A DNA stretch of 11,785 nt from Pleurotus ostreatus/Saccharomyces cerevisiae fusant (Eukaryota > Opisthokonta), in the NCBI GenBank assembly GCA_024196135.1, contig JAMQCK010001005.1, positions 1,337 to 13,121 of the forward strand, given 5' to 3'. A program made the position numbers and the translations under genes. The notes beneath the pieces are model-generated. The model saw only the letters and a program-made list of their open reading frames with translations. It did no database searches and was not told the origin of the DNA. This document shows, piece by piece, positions 1-8,044 of the stretch (position 1 is the stretch's first letter; each line of letters begins with the position of its first letter).

Positions 1-40
1 CCCCCCCCCCCCTCCCCCCCTCCCCCCTCCCCCCTCCCCT
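1..40. repeat. C-rich CCCCCCT array
   Basis: A run of 12 C is followed by C-blocks separated by single T at positions 13, 21, 28, 35 and 40, giving a period close to 7. It differs from the usual fungal telomere unit (CCCTAA), so it is not called a telomere. The complementary strand has repeated G-blocks and could form a G-quadruplex. The array is cut by the window edge. Confidence 0.8.
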
Positions 41-465
41 ACCTCCCTCGCACGATACAGCGCGCACTTCCAGGCAGAAGTGCGCCGTCTCTGTCGCTGT
101 CTGCAGCGCTGCATTGCGCTTACCCGCCCCCCCCTCACGCGGTCGCGACGCGCCCGCCTTGCAGCACGCCCTCTACATCATGCCGCGTGAGGGTGCCGCA
201 GAGCGCATTCGCGCGCTTTCTGCCCCCGAACCCCCTCCGCGTCCTCCCCATCGAATCCCCCATCCCATACGAGCTCAGCGGCGCTCGTGCGCACCCCCCA
301 TGGCGTATAATGCGCCAGTCCGCACACTCCCGATCGCGCTCCCCCCTAACCACCCCTCCCAGACCTACCCAGCGCGCTACCACGCCCCTCGCCCCTCGCT
401 CCACCTCCATTCGTCCCTCCCCCATCTTTTATCTCTGCTCCCTCACGCCCTGCTCCTCGCCGGCC
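41..465. other. C-rich tract, no supported gene
   Basis: The plus strand is strongly biased to C over G, with many CCCCT and CCCTCC blocks. Open frames cross it in several phases on both strands, but the products are rich in Pro, Arg, Ser and His with no recognisable motif. This is expected by chance in DNA with few AT-rich stop codons. A similar C-rich block lies about 6060-6480, just inside the right arm of the large inverted-repeat structure. Confidence 0.6.
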
Positions 466-780
466 CACGTGCTGCCGCTGCGAAATTTTTCGCGCGCATT
501 TTTTCCCTCATATCCGACCTGTATACCTCACAGCATTGTTTTTTGTATATTATATAGCTCTATATACCTCTATTATACTGCAAAAGAAGCGGGGAGGACG
601 CGCAGGCACGCGGCAACGCACCCCAACGTGGCGGGGGGTGTGCGCGCAGCCATCCCGCCGCACGATCACGCCATCACGCGCCTCCCCCGACGTCGGGAAC
701 GGCACACGGCGGGCGCATCACGGCCGCGGCGCCGCATAAGGCAGGAATTCGGCGGTGCCGGCCTCTCTGTCGGCGAGGGG

Positions 781-794
781 CTCGGCATTTGCCG
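781..794. repeat. CTCGGCATTTGCCG motif, copy 1
   Basis: First of four copies of a near-palindromic 14-mer (CGGCA, a two-base TT centre, TGCCG) in the window. It lies in CpG-rich DNA 37 bp before the TTTAAACCCGG repeats. A protein binding site or the core of a dispersed repeat are both possible; the sequence does not decide between them. Confidence 0.6.
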
Positions 795-817
795 GGCTCG
801 ACAACCGCATCGTGAGA

Positions 818-861
818 TTTAAACCCGGAGTATGACAACTGTCAAGTGGGTTTAAACCCGG
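818..861. repeat. TTTAAACCCGG direct repeats with palindrome
   Basis: TTTAAACCCGG occurs at 818-828 and again at 851-861, 33 bp apart. The second copy forms part of a perfect 12-bp palindrome, GGGTTTAAACCC, at 848-859. The pair stands out from the CpG-rich surroundings and could mark an element end or a protein binding site. Confidence 0.7.
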
Positions 862-1050
862 CTTACAGCATTGGCTGCGAGCTCATCGACGGCCGGTAGC
901 GGCTCGCGCACGCAGCGCATCGCGTGTTGCTCGCCAGACACGTGGCGCGCGCTACGGGACGGTCGCGCATGCGACGCGCTGCGGCAGAAGCTCAACACGA
1001 CGCACACGAGATGACACGTCACCGCCGCTAGTGACGGCGATGACGCGGTC

Positions 1051-1090
1051 TCGCGCGCACGTGGTCGCCATCGCGCGCACGTGGTCACCA
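1051..1090. repeat. tandem 20-bp repeat carrying CACGTG
   Basis: Two 20-bp units at 1051-1070 and 1071-1090 differ by one base (GTGGTCGCCA against GTGGTCACCA). Each contains CACGTG, the E-box/G-box core used by bHLH factors in fungi. The second unit also pairs with the GGGACCAC that follows at 1094-1101. Confidence 0.75.
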
Positions 1091-1457
1091 TAGGGACCAC
1101 GTCGAGCATGCGCGCGCAGCCGCGTGAGCGCTAAGGGCGGGATGAGGGACGGTGGTGGGGGTTGGCTGGGTACGCGGTGTGTGTGCGTCGCACTAGGCGG
1201 TTGCGTGGCAGCTGTGCGACGGCTGCGCTGCGTCATAGCCAGTAGCGCCGTTGAGCGCCAGCGTCGTCGGACGCAGGCGATGACGTGGCAGTGGGGGTGA
1301 TGACGGCGAGGAATGAGAGGGAGGGGATGAGAGTGGAAAGAGGCAAAGCGAGGTGAGCGCCCAGCGCTCACCTTGCTCGCAGCTGTGGGGATGGTGGTGG
1401 TTGAGGGCGAAGGGCTCGATCGGCTGCGGACGGGATTTCGTTCCGCACGATCACGTG

Positions 1458-1471
1458 CTCGGCATTTGCCG
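1458..1471. repeat. CTCGGCATTTGCCG motif, copy 2
   Basis: Identical to copy 1 over the 14-mer. It follows ATCACGTG and precedes a CG-alternating palindrome. CCGCACGATCACG just upstream (1443-1455) also occurs at about 658-670, upstream of copy 1, so the two surroundings may be diverged relatives. Confidence 0.6.
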
Positions 1472-1540
1472 GCGACGCGTCGCAGCGAGCGCGCGCGCGC
1501 GCTCCCTCCTTCCCTTCGCGCGTCGTCGAAGAGGTTCTTG

Positions 1541-1935
1541 GTGTGGCAGAACCCATATTAGGGCATGTATATACACTCATACTAGATCTATGTAGCATTT
1601 ACACCGAAAATATCGTACTGTCCAGGCAGTTTCTTGCCAAATGGACCTACAGGGATAAGAAGCTCGGCAACAGGAGGCGCGATATACAGCAATCGAGGGG
1701 CTCTCATACCCTGAAAACCTCCTCACACTCGTAGAGTAGCTACAATTAGTCAAAATATGTCTTGGATAAACAGGGGGTGCTTGGCATACATATGAACTTG
1801 AATTATGTCTGTTGTTTGGGTACCCCTCCTCAGTATGAATGACTGCATTCAGAACTTATACAGGCTTGTAGCACCCTAGTCAAGTGTATTTGCATACAGG
1901 GCAAGGTAGTGGAGCTGATACCTGAGGGTCTGGAT
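1541..1935. other. lower-GC spacer, no supported gene
   Basis: Base composition falls sharply compared with the preceding CpG-rich block. Short frames exist, such as one from 1543 that would need a GTG start, but none shows a domain or a convincing splice pattern. I see no repeat here. Confidence 0.5.
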
Positions 1936-2357
1936 GGCCACACTTAGCCGCTGAGCGCTGAGCGTTGAGAAAAAATCAACTCGGCTTCGGAGCACTTCGT
2001 CCGCCCCGCGAGTGATGGAGCGGTGATGCGCGTTGATGCGCCGCCTGAGATTCGGATATTCCCATGTCACGCAGTCTCCGAGCAGCTCCTCACCTTCCGG
2101 CCTCCTGCACTCGATGTGCGCCACATATATCGGTTTTGAGAGTGCTCAAGGTGAGTCATCATCACAGCTCGCGGACAAGGTCCGAGTATCGGCATGGCGG
2201 CCTTACTCTGCAGAAGAGAGACCATAGGCGTGACAGGCATGTTCAACTTTTGTGACGCGGCGTGGGCGGGCGGCGGACGCCGAGAATCACGTTTCCGCTG
2301 ACGGCGTGCCTAGTTTATTATCTCTCAACGCTCAGCGCTCAGCGACTAAGTGTGGCC
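1936..2357. mobile_element. MITE-like element with 35-bp TIRs
   Basis: Positions 1936-1970 and 2323-2357 are inverted copies of each other over 35 bp with one mismatch. The repeat begins GGCCACACTTAG inward and contains the nested word CGCTGAGCGCTGAGCG. Weaker inverted similarity extends outward by about 15 bp on both sides. The 422-bp span has no credible transposase and fits a miniature inverted-repeat transposable element. I could not find a clear target-site duplication: the flanking octamers GTCTGGAT and GTCCTGAG match only in part. A foldback of another origin is the alternative. Confidence 0.6.
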
Positions 2358-2473
2358 GTCCTGAGCCTGAGTTGTTCCGTGTGAGGGGAAGTGTTGGATA
2401 GGCGAAGTTATGGTCAGGTCCTCGCTGGGCAGCAGTTGAGGAGCAGAATATACTCAATATTCAGTTGCCCCAA

Positions 2474-2821
2474 ATGAGTTTGACGCTTCTGCTCCAATTT
2501 ATGCACCTATATGAAGATTTCAAACCAGTAATCCCCGTTTTCGAGGCCCCCCTACACGACTATATAAAAATTGAGATGGCGAACGCTCTCCATAAAGCGC
2601 TAGGCGTCGTCAAGGACGATGCTGAGCGCCAGCCGGAGCTCGGCCCGGCTTCCCGCGGCGCCTCGAAGTACGGATTTCGTCCGCGCCATGGGGCTTTTCG
2701 CAATAGAAATCAAGCTTCTACTGCTGTAATACTACCACATAGTGACTTCTCTGAGTATAGACACTCCTCTGCCTCAAACTGGGGCGAAAATATGAAAAAG
2801 AGTCATACCCATTGTATTTGA
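2474..2821 (+). CDS. small hypothetical ORF
   Basis: This frame runs from ATG at 2474 to TGA at 2819-2821 and would encode 115 residues. It is in moderate-GC DNA, so it is less easily explained as chance than the Arg/Pro-rich frames. The N-terminal half contains hydrophobic and mixed segments (for example LTLLLQFMHLYEDF and FEAPLHDYIKIEM); the C-terminal half is polar and basic. I recognise no family, signal peptide or catalytic motif. It lies about 115 bp beyond the MITE-like unit and about 630 bp before the large inverted-repeat structure. It could be a gene fragment, an exon of a longer gene or a chance frame. Confidence 0.3.
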   Translation: MSLTLLLQFMHLYEDFKPVIPVFEAPLHDYIKIEMANALHKALGVVKDDAERQPELGPASRGASKYGFRPRHGAFRNRNQASTAVILPHSDFSEYRHSSASNWGENMKKSHTHCI

Positions 2822-2859
2822 GCAAGAACAAGATGTTATAGATCTAATACCTGTCTAAA

Positions 2860-3454
2860 ACTTACCAAAGCAACTTTATGTGATGCCCCCCTACGCTTTA
2901 GCCTTCCCTTTGGTGGCTGTGAGGTGGTGGCGGCTGCGAAGACTCGAGGCAGTGGCAAGCGCGCTCCGGAACGGCTCACCGAGCCGGACGTCCGGGTCAC
3001 GTGCCGCATCTGAAAAATATCGGCCGCACTGCTGCGCAGCTCCTCTTCTCGTCCACCACCACCACTCCCTCCACCTGGCGCGCGCCCCACACCCTTTGCG
3101 CCCTCTCCTCCCTCTCCCTCGCGTAGTCCGTCGGCGGCACCTCTCCCGCCTGCATCTCGCCCCTCCCGCGCCCTCCCGCGCCCTCCCGCGCCCTCCCGCG
3201 CGTCGCCTCGGCAACGGGGCATCACCCGCCCCTGCCCACGCGCCCTGTCGCCCACCTCACCTGAGTCGCGCACCGCCGCCCTTCTCTTCCCCCTCACCCC
3301 TCTCCGCATCCCTCCGCGTCGCGTGCGCCACGCCACGTCGTCACCTACGTGGCGCGTCACGTGACGGATCGTCACGTCGTGCGCTGCCCGGCGTGGCGAG
3401 GACGATTTTTACCTGGCGCGGACGCACCTCGCCCACCCACCTGTGGAAGTACCC
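2860..3454. other. CpG- and C-rich flank, no supported gene
   Basis: The segment before the left inverted repeat is rich in CCTCCC and CG words. Overlapping frames on both strands give low-complexity Arg/Gly or Pro/Ser products. GTCACGTGACG-type words occur near 3357-3365. I see no gene. Confidence 0.5.
3161..3200. repeat. perfect tandem repeat, 4 x 10 bp
   Basis: CCCTCCCGCG is repeated four times without a mismatch, in a longer C-rich tract. Perfect copies suggest recent slippage expansion, so the copy number may vary between strains. Confidence 0.9.
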
Positions 3455-3750
3455 CCTTTGCAAAGTTACCTACAAGTTACAGGTCGTGCTTTTGCAAAGT
3501 TCAGGAAGTGTTTACCTACACAGCCACCTCCCCCGGGATCTCGCCGGCGACGCCTCCGGGCAGCGCCTAATGCGGCAGGCGACCCCCCGAGCTCACCGTT
3601 CGGGCGTTTCCGAGCGTCGCGCCGCCTCCCGCCGCGCGCGCGCGTGATTGATGCGCCCTTCCCGCGCCTTCCCGCGCGCCGCGCTCGCTTAGTCAGCGCG
3701 TCGCGCGGCCTCGCGCGCGCATCGTCGTCGCCGCCGCTGCCGTCCCTCCC
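3455..3750 (+). repeat. left inverted-repeat arm
   Basis: The arm starts CCTTTGCAAAGTTACC and repeats TTTGCAAAGTT at 3491-3501. From about 3510 to 3695 it differs from the right arm at only about four bases by eye; two of these (3543 and 3686) are CG against CA or TG, the usual result of 5-methylcytosine decay. Similarity fades after about 3700 but word order is kept to about 3750. The first 55 bp are less well conserved than the middle, which is unusual because transposon tips are normally the most constrained part. Confidence 0.85.
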
Positions 3751-6621
3751 ATCCAAATAGCATAAAAACATATATTTCATACTAAATATGTCATGGCGCA
3801 CACATATACAAATGGGAGAGGGGGGAAAGGGCAAAAAAGCGCTGGCGAAGATTTCGCCGGCACGACAAGCAACGTGCAAGCCTGTGTGAGCAGGCATAGC
3901 GAACGCGCGTCATAGAGCAAGGATGGGGGGACGGGGCGCAAGCCCGCACGGCTGATCGCCAGAATGCTGGCTGCAGGCCGTCGAGCAGTTGCCCCCCTCG
4001 CGCAATTGTCCGCGCGAGCGCGACGACGCGCGCGGCCCTTCCGTTGCAGTTTCAGAGACCCGCCGAGGCCGTGCAGGTCTCGGAACATTGAACGACGCAC
4101 CCCGTGCCGAGCACCAGCACCGTGAATTCCCGGTGCGGTGAGTACTCGAACGGCGGGCGCTCGGTGCGAGGCGCGCGTTCAATGGGCGAGGGGGTGGGAG
4201 GGGCAGCGTTGGAGCGCGCACGGGCGTGTTGAGCACGGGGAGGGTAAGGGCGAGGACAAGGGCGAGCGCGGCACCTCCACAGCACCCGAAGGGCTGTGGA
4301 GGGCGAAAATATGAAATGTTAGTTCGATTTTCAGCTTGCAGGGTGTAGGGACGCACCTAGGAAGATTCTTAGCGAGGCCTCTGCCTCCTATGACGCGTTT
4401 TCGCGCATCGCGACGAACGCTGAGTGCCGCCGCTCACGCGTCGTATGCCGGGTTAATCCTACGCTACGCGACCAACACGCGTTGCTCTGCGTAACCATGT
4501 TCGTATTTCGATGAGTAATGCAAATTCAGTGATACTGAAGGGAGAGGAGGGGAATAGGGGGGATGGGCCGACCGAGGAGGCACGATGGTCGGGGTGGAAG
4601 GTCAAGGGGCGTGCAACGCGACGCGCCGGTTGACCGGACCGGATGGCCGGCCCGTTGCCGAAAGCGCTCGCCGTCGCCTGTGGCGCGCAGGACGGAGCGG
4701 GACGTGTCCATGCTGAGCGGTACAAAGCAGTGCAGATAATATTATGATTCAAGCATCAGTATATTAATCTACGAGGGGCTAAATCCACGCACCTGAAAGG
4801 GCTACTGGCCCGCCTTTGAATACATTCCCCGCGCCATCCCACTCCTTCGAGCCCAGTCTGTGATATGAAGTGTCGCAAGTGTAGAGAGATAGATGATATA
4901 GTGTTGATATTGATGACTAGAAGCCGAGACGACCACCACTTGGAACGGGGAGGTGATGATAGGGGAGGGAAAAGCGACGATCGAGCGCAATCGGAGGCCC
5001 GGACCGGATGCCCGCGGCCTGTCGTCGTCGCGCCTCGCGTTCTCGCGAGCACGCGAATCGACGAATGAGAGCGCGAAAAAACCTGGGATAGGGAGGAATA
5101 AGCAGTATAAAAGGAATTCTGAGCTCAAACTGAGGGTTTTGTGCATAAAATAAAACGGAAACAGCGAATGTTCCTGGGAGAGGAATGTACAGTTTCCACT
5201 CGTGCATAACAGTACCCAAGGACGATTACGAGGACCTGTGAGCTGATCTGTGCAGGAGAACCCATACCATGTATTAGGACATAGATAAGTACACAATATA
5301 TTGCTTCATAACTCTCCGAAGAGGTCTAGATGGGTAAGATGAAGCAAAAGGTTCTGGGAGGGGGCGAGTATTTGGCAGACAGACATGGATTCCTCTGACT
5401 TCTCGTGTAGGCACCAAAGCAGTCGATACATATATCAAGAGAATATGTAGAATTATATACATCGTGCGTCTTTCTGAGATGATTCTCGTCCGCGATGGAC
5501 GGCAATCCCCCTGCCTCTCGCCTCAGACGCGCCCGAAATGGACGCGTTCGTGACGTGACGTAACGCGTCAATCTCGTCTCTCTCCGCCGTCTTCGCATCG
5601 CCGCCCGCGTCCACCACCCCCGACAACCACATCAAGTAAGGTTCTGGTATCCTAGGGATGTATAGGACCCATCAAGGTGCGCTATACATGTTAAAGTAAT
5701 GGTTTTTCGCGCTGATTCACATAGGGCAGAGGATCCTACCCCCCTTCCCCGCCCCTCGCGATCCATCTTCCCCCTTCCTCCCTCCCCAACGCCTCAAAAT
5801 CACTCAATACGGTCTTAATACCCACTTTACGCGCCTGCCGACATGAAGAACCACTCAAAAAGCGCGCGCGAAGCGGGCTGGCGAAGCAAAAGGCCGAGCG
5901 TGTGCAGCACGCAGGGAGGGGACTAACTGGTACGTGGACACGTTCAGCATATGTTCCATAACTAAAGAGTCTTCCTCTCGCGTTCGCGCCTCGGGCGACG
6001 CGCTTCGCGCCCGCAATCGCGCTCACGGGAAGACCTCGATCGGCGGCCCGCCTCCTGCCTCTCACCTCCACCCCTCACCCGACTACGCTACCTCGTCGCC
6101 GCCTTCCCCGGGGGCGACAACTCGTAGTACGCCCTCGCGACAACCAACAAATCGCTTGCCGCCAACGCGGGCAGGTCAGCTCAACACGCAGCCGTGCCGT
6201 CCCGCCCCGCCCGGTTGACGACGGAGGTGCTACAGCGATCACGACAAGCGCGGCACCCTCTCCCTTGCATCTCCCCCCCTCCCTCATCCTCTTTTGCGCG
6301 GCATATGTCCGCAAAGGGGGTGTTGACGTCCTGTCCCGCAGCCGCGCGCGCAATGCGCACGGCTTCCCGCGACGACGAGCAGAGCCCCCGCTCGCGCTTG
6401 TCGGTCGCGGGATATGGCCCCCGCGCCCTCTCCTCCCCCTCCTCTCCTCGTGCACTGCCCCCCCCCCCTACGCGGGCCGCGGGACGTGCATGGCATTGGC
6501 GAAAATTTTTCGTCATTGCTTTTCTTCTCTTTTTCGTTCTTATTGATGTGCTAGTACTTCCTTATGGTTACATCGTGTATATTTACTTATAATGCATCCT
6601 TTTTGTGCTACCACAAGCCCA
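3751..6621. other. interior of inverted-repeat structure, no supported gene
   Basis: The interior alternates G-rich tracts (about 4140-4290 and 4540-4640), AT-richer spacers (about 4700-5480 and 5640-5720) and C-rich tracts (about 5735-5790 and 6060-6480, with an 11-C run at 6458-6468). A TATAAAAGG word at 5106-5114 could be a TATA box, but no convincing gene follows it on either strand. Hairpins GCTGGCGAA-GAT-TTCGCCGGC (3841-3861) and GGCGAAAATTTTTCGTC (about 6498-6514) sit at similar distances from the two ends. Open frames here overlap in several phases and give low-complexity products, so I annotate none. Confidence 0.5.
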
Positions 6622-6921
6622 AGGGACCACGGAGGGCGGCGGCGGCGGCGACGCGCGCCTGCGAGGCCGCGCGTAAGCGCTGACTAAGCAAGCGCGGCGC
6701 GCGGGAAGGCGCGGGGAGGGCGCATCAATCACGCGCGCGCGCGGCGGGAGGCGGCGCGACGCTCGGAAACGCCCGAACGGTGAGCTCGGGGGGTCGCCTG
6801 CCGCATTAGGCGCTGCCCGGAGGCGTCGCCGGTGAGATCCCGGGGGAGGTGGCTGTGTAGGTAAATACTTCGTGAACTTTGCAAAAGCACGTCCTTCAAG
6901 TTATGGGTAACTTTGCAAAGG
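6622..6921 (-). repeat. right inverted-repeat arm
   Basis: Reverse complement of the left arm. The tip CTTTGCAAAG is at 6911-6920, a second GCAAAGTTC-type word lies near 6876-6886, and the CpG-rich core lies at about 6680-6850. The inner end carries a short (GGC)n run at 6636-6650 that is shorter and interrupted in the left arm, consistent with slippage after the copies separated. Confidence 0.85.
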
Positions 6922-7200
6922 CTTTAAGACATCAGCTGGCCCACCCTCACGCGACACGACGATAGCTCACCGCGAGCTCGGGCATACCGTAGTCGTTGTC
7001 GTGACGACGGCCGAGCGAGCCCAGGCTCTGCTGAGTGCTGTCGCCCGTGGCCCTGTGCACGACGCGGTGCATCGCGCGAGCGGCAGCTGCTCTCCTCGGC
7101 ATGGTGGCCTGTTGCGCGGTAACCGCTCGCGCGACGCGGTCGCTACTGCATCAACACGCGCTGGTCGGGGGCAGCGTCATTCGACGGGTGAGCTCGTGTG

Positions 7201-7214
7201 CTCGGCATTCGCCG
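7201..7214. repeat. CTCGGCATTCGCCG motif, copy 3
   Basis: One base differs from copies 1, 2 and 4 (C for T at the tenth position). With the bases that follow, it forms CTCGGC-ATTC-GCCGAG, a 6-bp inverted pair. It lies 112 bp before copy 4. Confidence 0.6.
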
Positions 7215-7305
7215 AGTGTGCGCAGCCCGACGGCCGGCGCGTGCAGGGGAGCGGCGAGCAGGCGCGCGCGGGAGGAGCGGGCAGCCGCATCGCGGACCGC
7301 CTTCG

Positions 7306-7335
7306 GCGCGTTCTCGGCATTTGCCGAGAACGCGC
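7306..7335. repeat. 30-bp palindrome containing motif copy 4
   Basis: Two perfectly complementary 14-base arms, GCGCGTTCTCGGCA (7306-7319) and its inverse (7322-7335), flank a TT centre. The arms include the CTCGGCATTTGCCG motif at 7313-7326. A perfect palindrome this long may be a dimeric protein-binding site or a cruciform-forming sequence. Confidence 0.85.
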
Positions 7336-7644
7336 ACGAGCGGCGAGCTCGCGGGAGCACGCGTGACCGCGAGCGCGGGGCGGGCGGCGACGCGGCGAGC
7401 GGACCGTGGGAACGTGTCGTGCGCGCGCGTTGGGGTGGCGGAGGACGGCGGGAGGAAGGGCATGGGAATGGTCGGGTCGGGAGGCGGGCTGCACGTAGGT
7501 GCGCGTCGGGGAGCGGGAGGGCGGGACGACGACGGCGGCAGCGCTGGCGAGCGCGCTGCTGACGACGACGAGCAGGATGCGGCGACGGCCGAGGATGGGT
7601 AGGGTATGGCATTATCTGAGTAGCAGTAGCTGTAGCAGATTTCT

Positions 7645-7666
7645 CAGCTGTTTGTTGCAACAGCTG
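7645..7666. repeat. hairpin CAGCTGTT...AACAGCTG
   Basis: Perfect 8-bp arms surround a six-base loop (TGTTGC). GATGCATC follows at 7666-7673 and recurs at 7710-7717 at the foot of the next hairpin, linking the two structures. Confidence 0.75.
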
Positions 7667-7709
7667 ATGCATCAAGGCCCTAAGAGCTCAATCCTACAAG
7701 AAGGCCAGT

Positions 7710-7751
7710 GATGCATCAGTTTCCCCTGAGGGCTCAGGGGACTGTTGCATC
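7710..7751. repeat. 42-nt hairpin
   Basis: An outer stem, GATGCATCAGT (7710-7720) with ACTGTTGCATC (7741-7751), pairs at 10 of 11 positions. After a TT bulge, CCCCTGAG (7723-7730) pairs perfectly with CTCAGGGG (7733-7740) around a GG centre. No T-run follows, so this is not a bacterial-type terminator. It could be a foldback-element remnant or a structured RNA segment. Confidence 0.75.
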
Positions 7752-8044
7752 ATTCATAGGAACTGACCTCGGATGTTGAGGAGGGGTGTGGGAACAGGCA
7801 GCGTGGGACGTGGCGGGAGGCGCGGGCGACGCGTCGGGAGCAGGAGCGGTGGGATCATGTGATGCAGTGTCGGGAGGCGCGCGTCGGGCGACGATGAGCG
7901 TGGTGAGAAGCGTGGGATTGTGCTCGTGCGTTGGGTGGGAGCACGGGGTAATGGCGAGGTGGCGGGAGGGGGTGTGCGACACATCGGGAGCACGGATGGC
8001 GCAGGCACGTGTTGTGATGCTCGGGAGGGCATGCCGGTATAGAA

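Larger units (their letters stand above)
466..861 (+). mobile_element. possible diverged element end
   Basis: The order of parts matches the right end of the 3455-6921 structure. There is a C-rich tract, then a GCGAAA-TT-TTTCGC hairpin (480-493) preceded by CACGTGCTGCCGCT, a T-rich then AT-rich stretch (about 494-590), a CpG-rich stretch (590-811) and a short less GC-rich end (812-861). The hairpin lies about 370 bp from the proposed end here and about 410 bp from the end in the larger structure. Base identity is clear only around the hairpin. This is an inference from architecture; chance similarity of low-complexity DNA is the main alternative. Confidence 0.25.
862..1540. other. CpG-rich region, no supported gene
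   Basis: The sequence is dominated by CG, GCGCGC and CACGTG words. Frames are open on both strands but none encodes a recognisable domain. A perfect 18-bp palindrome with alternating CG core lies at 1487-1504, a sequence type that can adopt Z-DNA. CpG is abundant, so there is no sign of repeat-induced point mutation or of methylation-driven CpG loss. Confidence 0.55.
3455..6921. mobile_element. 3.47-kb structure bounded by ~300-bp inverted repeats
   Basis: The two ends are inverted copies of about 300 bp, ending outward in CTTTGCAAAG on both sides. Inside each arm the order is AT-rich tip, CpG-rich block, AT-rich stretch, then a hairpin of the GCGAA...TTCGC type about 400 bp from the end. 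Long terminal inverted repeats at this spacing fit a DNA transposon. I find no DDE transposase, helicase or other replication protein in the interior, so it would be non-autonomous. Flanks outside the tips (GAAGTACCC on the left, GCTTTAAGA on the right) show no target-site duplication. Inverted segmental duplication is therefore a real alternative. Confidence 0.55.
6922..7600. other. CpG-rich region, no supported gene
   Basis: Dense CG words leave frames open in most phases on both strands, up to about 175 codons, but the products are Arg/Ala/Gly-rich with no recognisable domain. The region resembles 600-1500 in composition and in carrying two copies of the CTCGGCATTTGCCG motif. It becomes G-rich on the plus strand from about 7425. 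Confidence 0.5.

Noticed and set aside
1..40. Possible telomere
   Set aside because: The unit is CCCCCCT without the AA of the usual fungal CCCTAA repeat, and the array is short and irregular.
187..822. Long plus-strand frame of 211 codons
   Set aside because: It crosses the C-rich tract, the hairpin and the CpG-rich block with low-complexity Arg/Pro/His text and no domain; alternative frames are open too.
2836..3647. Overlapping frames of 179 (minus) and 255 (plus) codons
   Set aside because: Both are Arg/Gly- or Pro/Arg-rich products of CpG-rich repeats, and the plus frame continues into the inverted-repeat arm; neither shows a motif.
5106..5114. TATAAAAGG as a promoter
   Set aside because: The word is a good TATA box, but no credible gene or initiator context follows it.
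5855..5915. Fourth copy of the subterminal hairpin module
   Set aside because: Words such as CAAAAAGCGC and CTGGCGAAG are shared, but there is no matching hairpin and the neighbouring order of parts does not fit an element end.
6194..6592. Plus-strand frame ending in a hydrophobic run
   Set aside because: The start is GTG, most of the product is low-complexity, and the hydrophobic tail comes from the T-rich stretch beside the subterminal hairpin.
7035..7675. Frames of about 175 codons on both strands
   Set aside because: Simultaneous openness on both strands is explained by a shortage of AT-rich stop codons in CpG-rich DNA.
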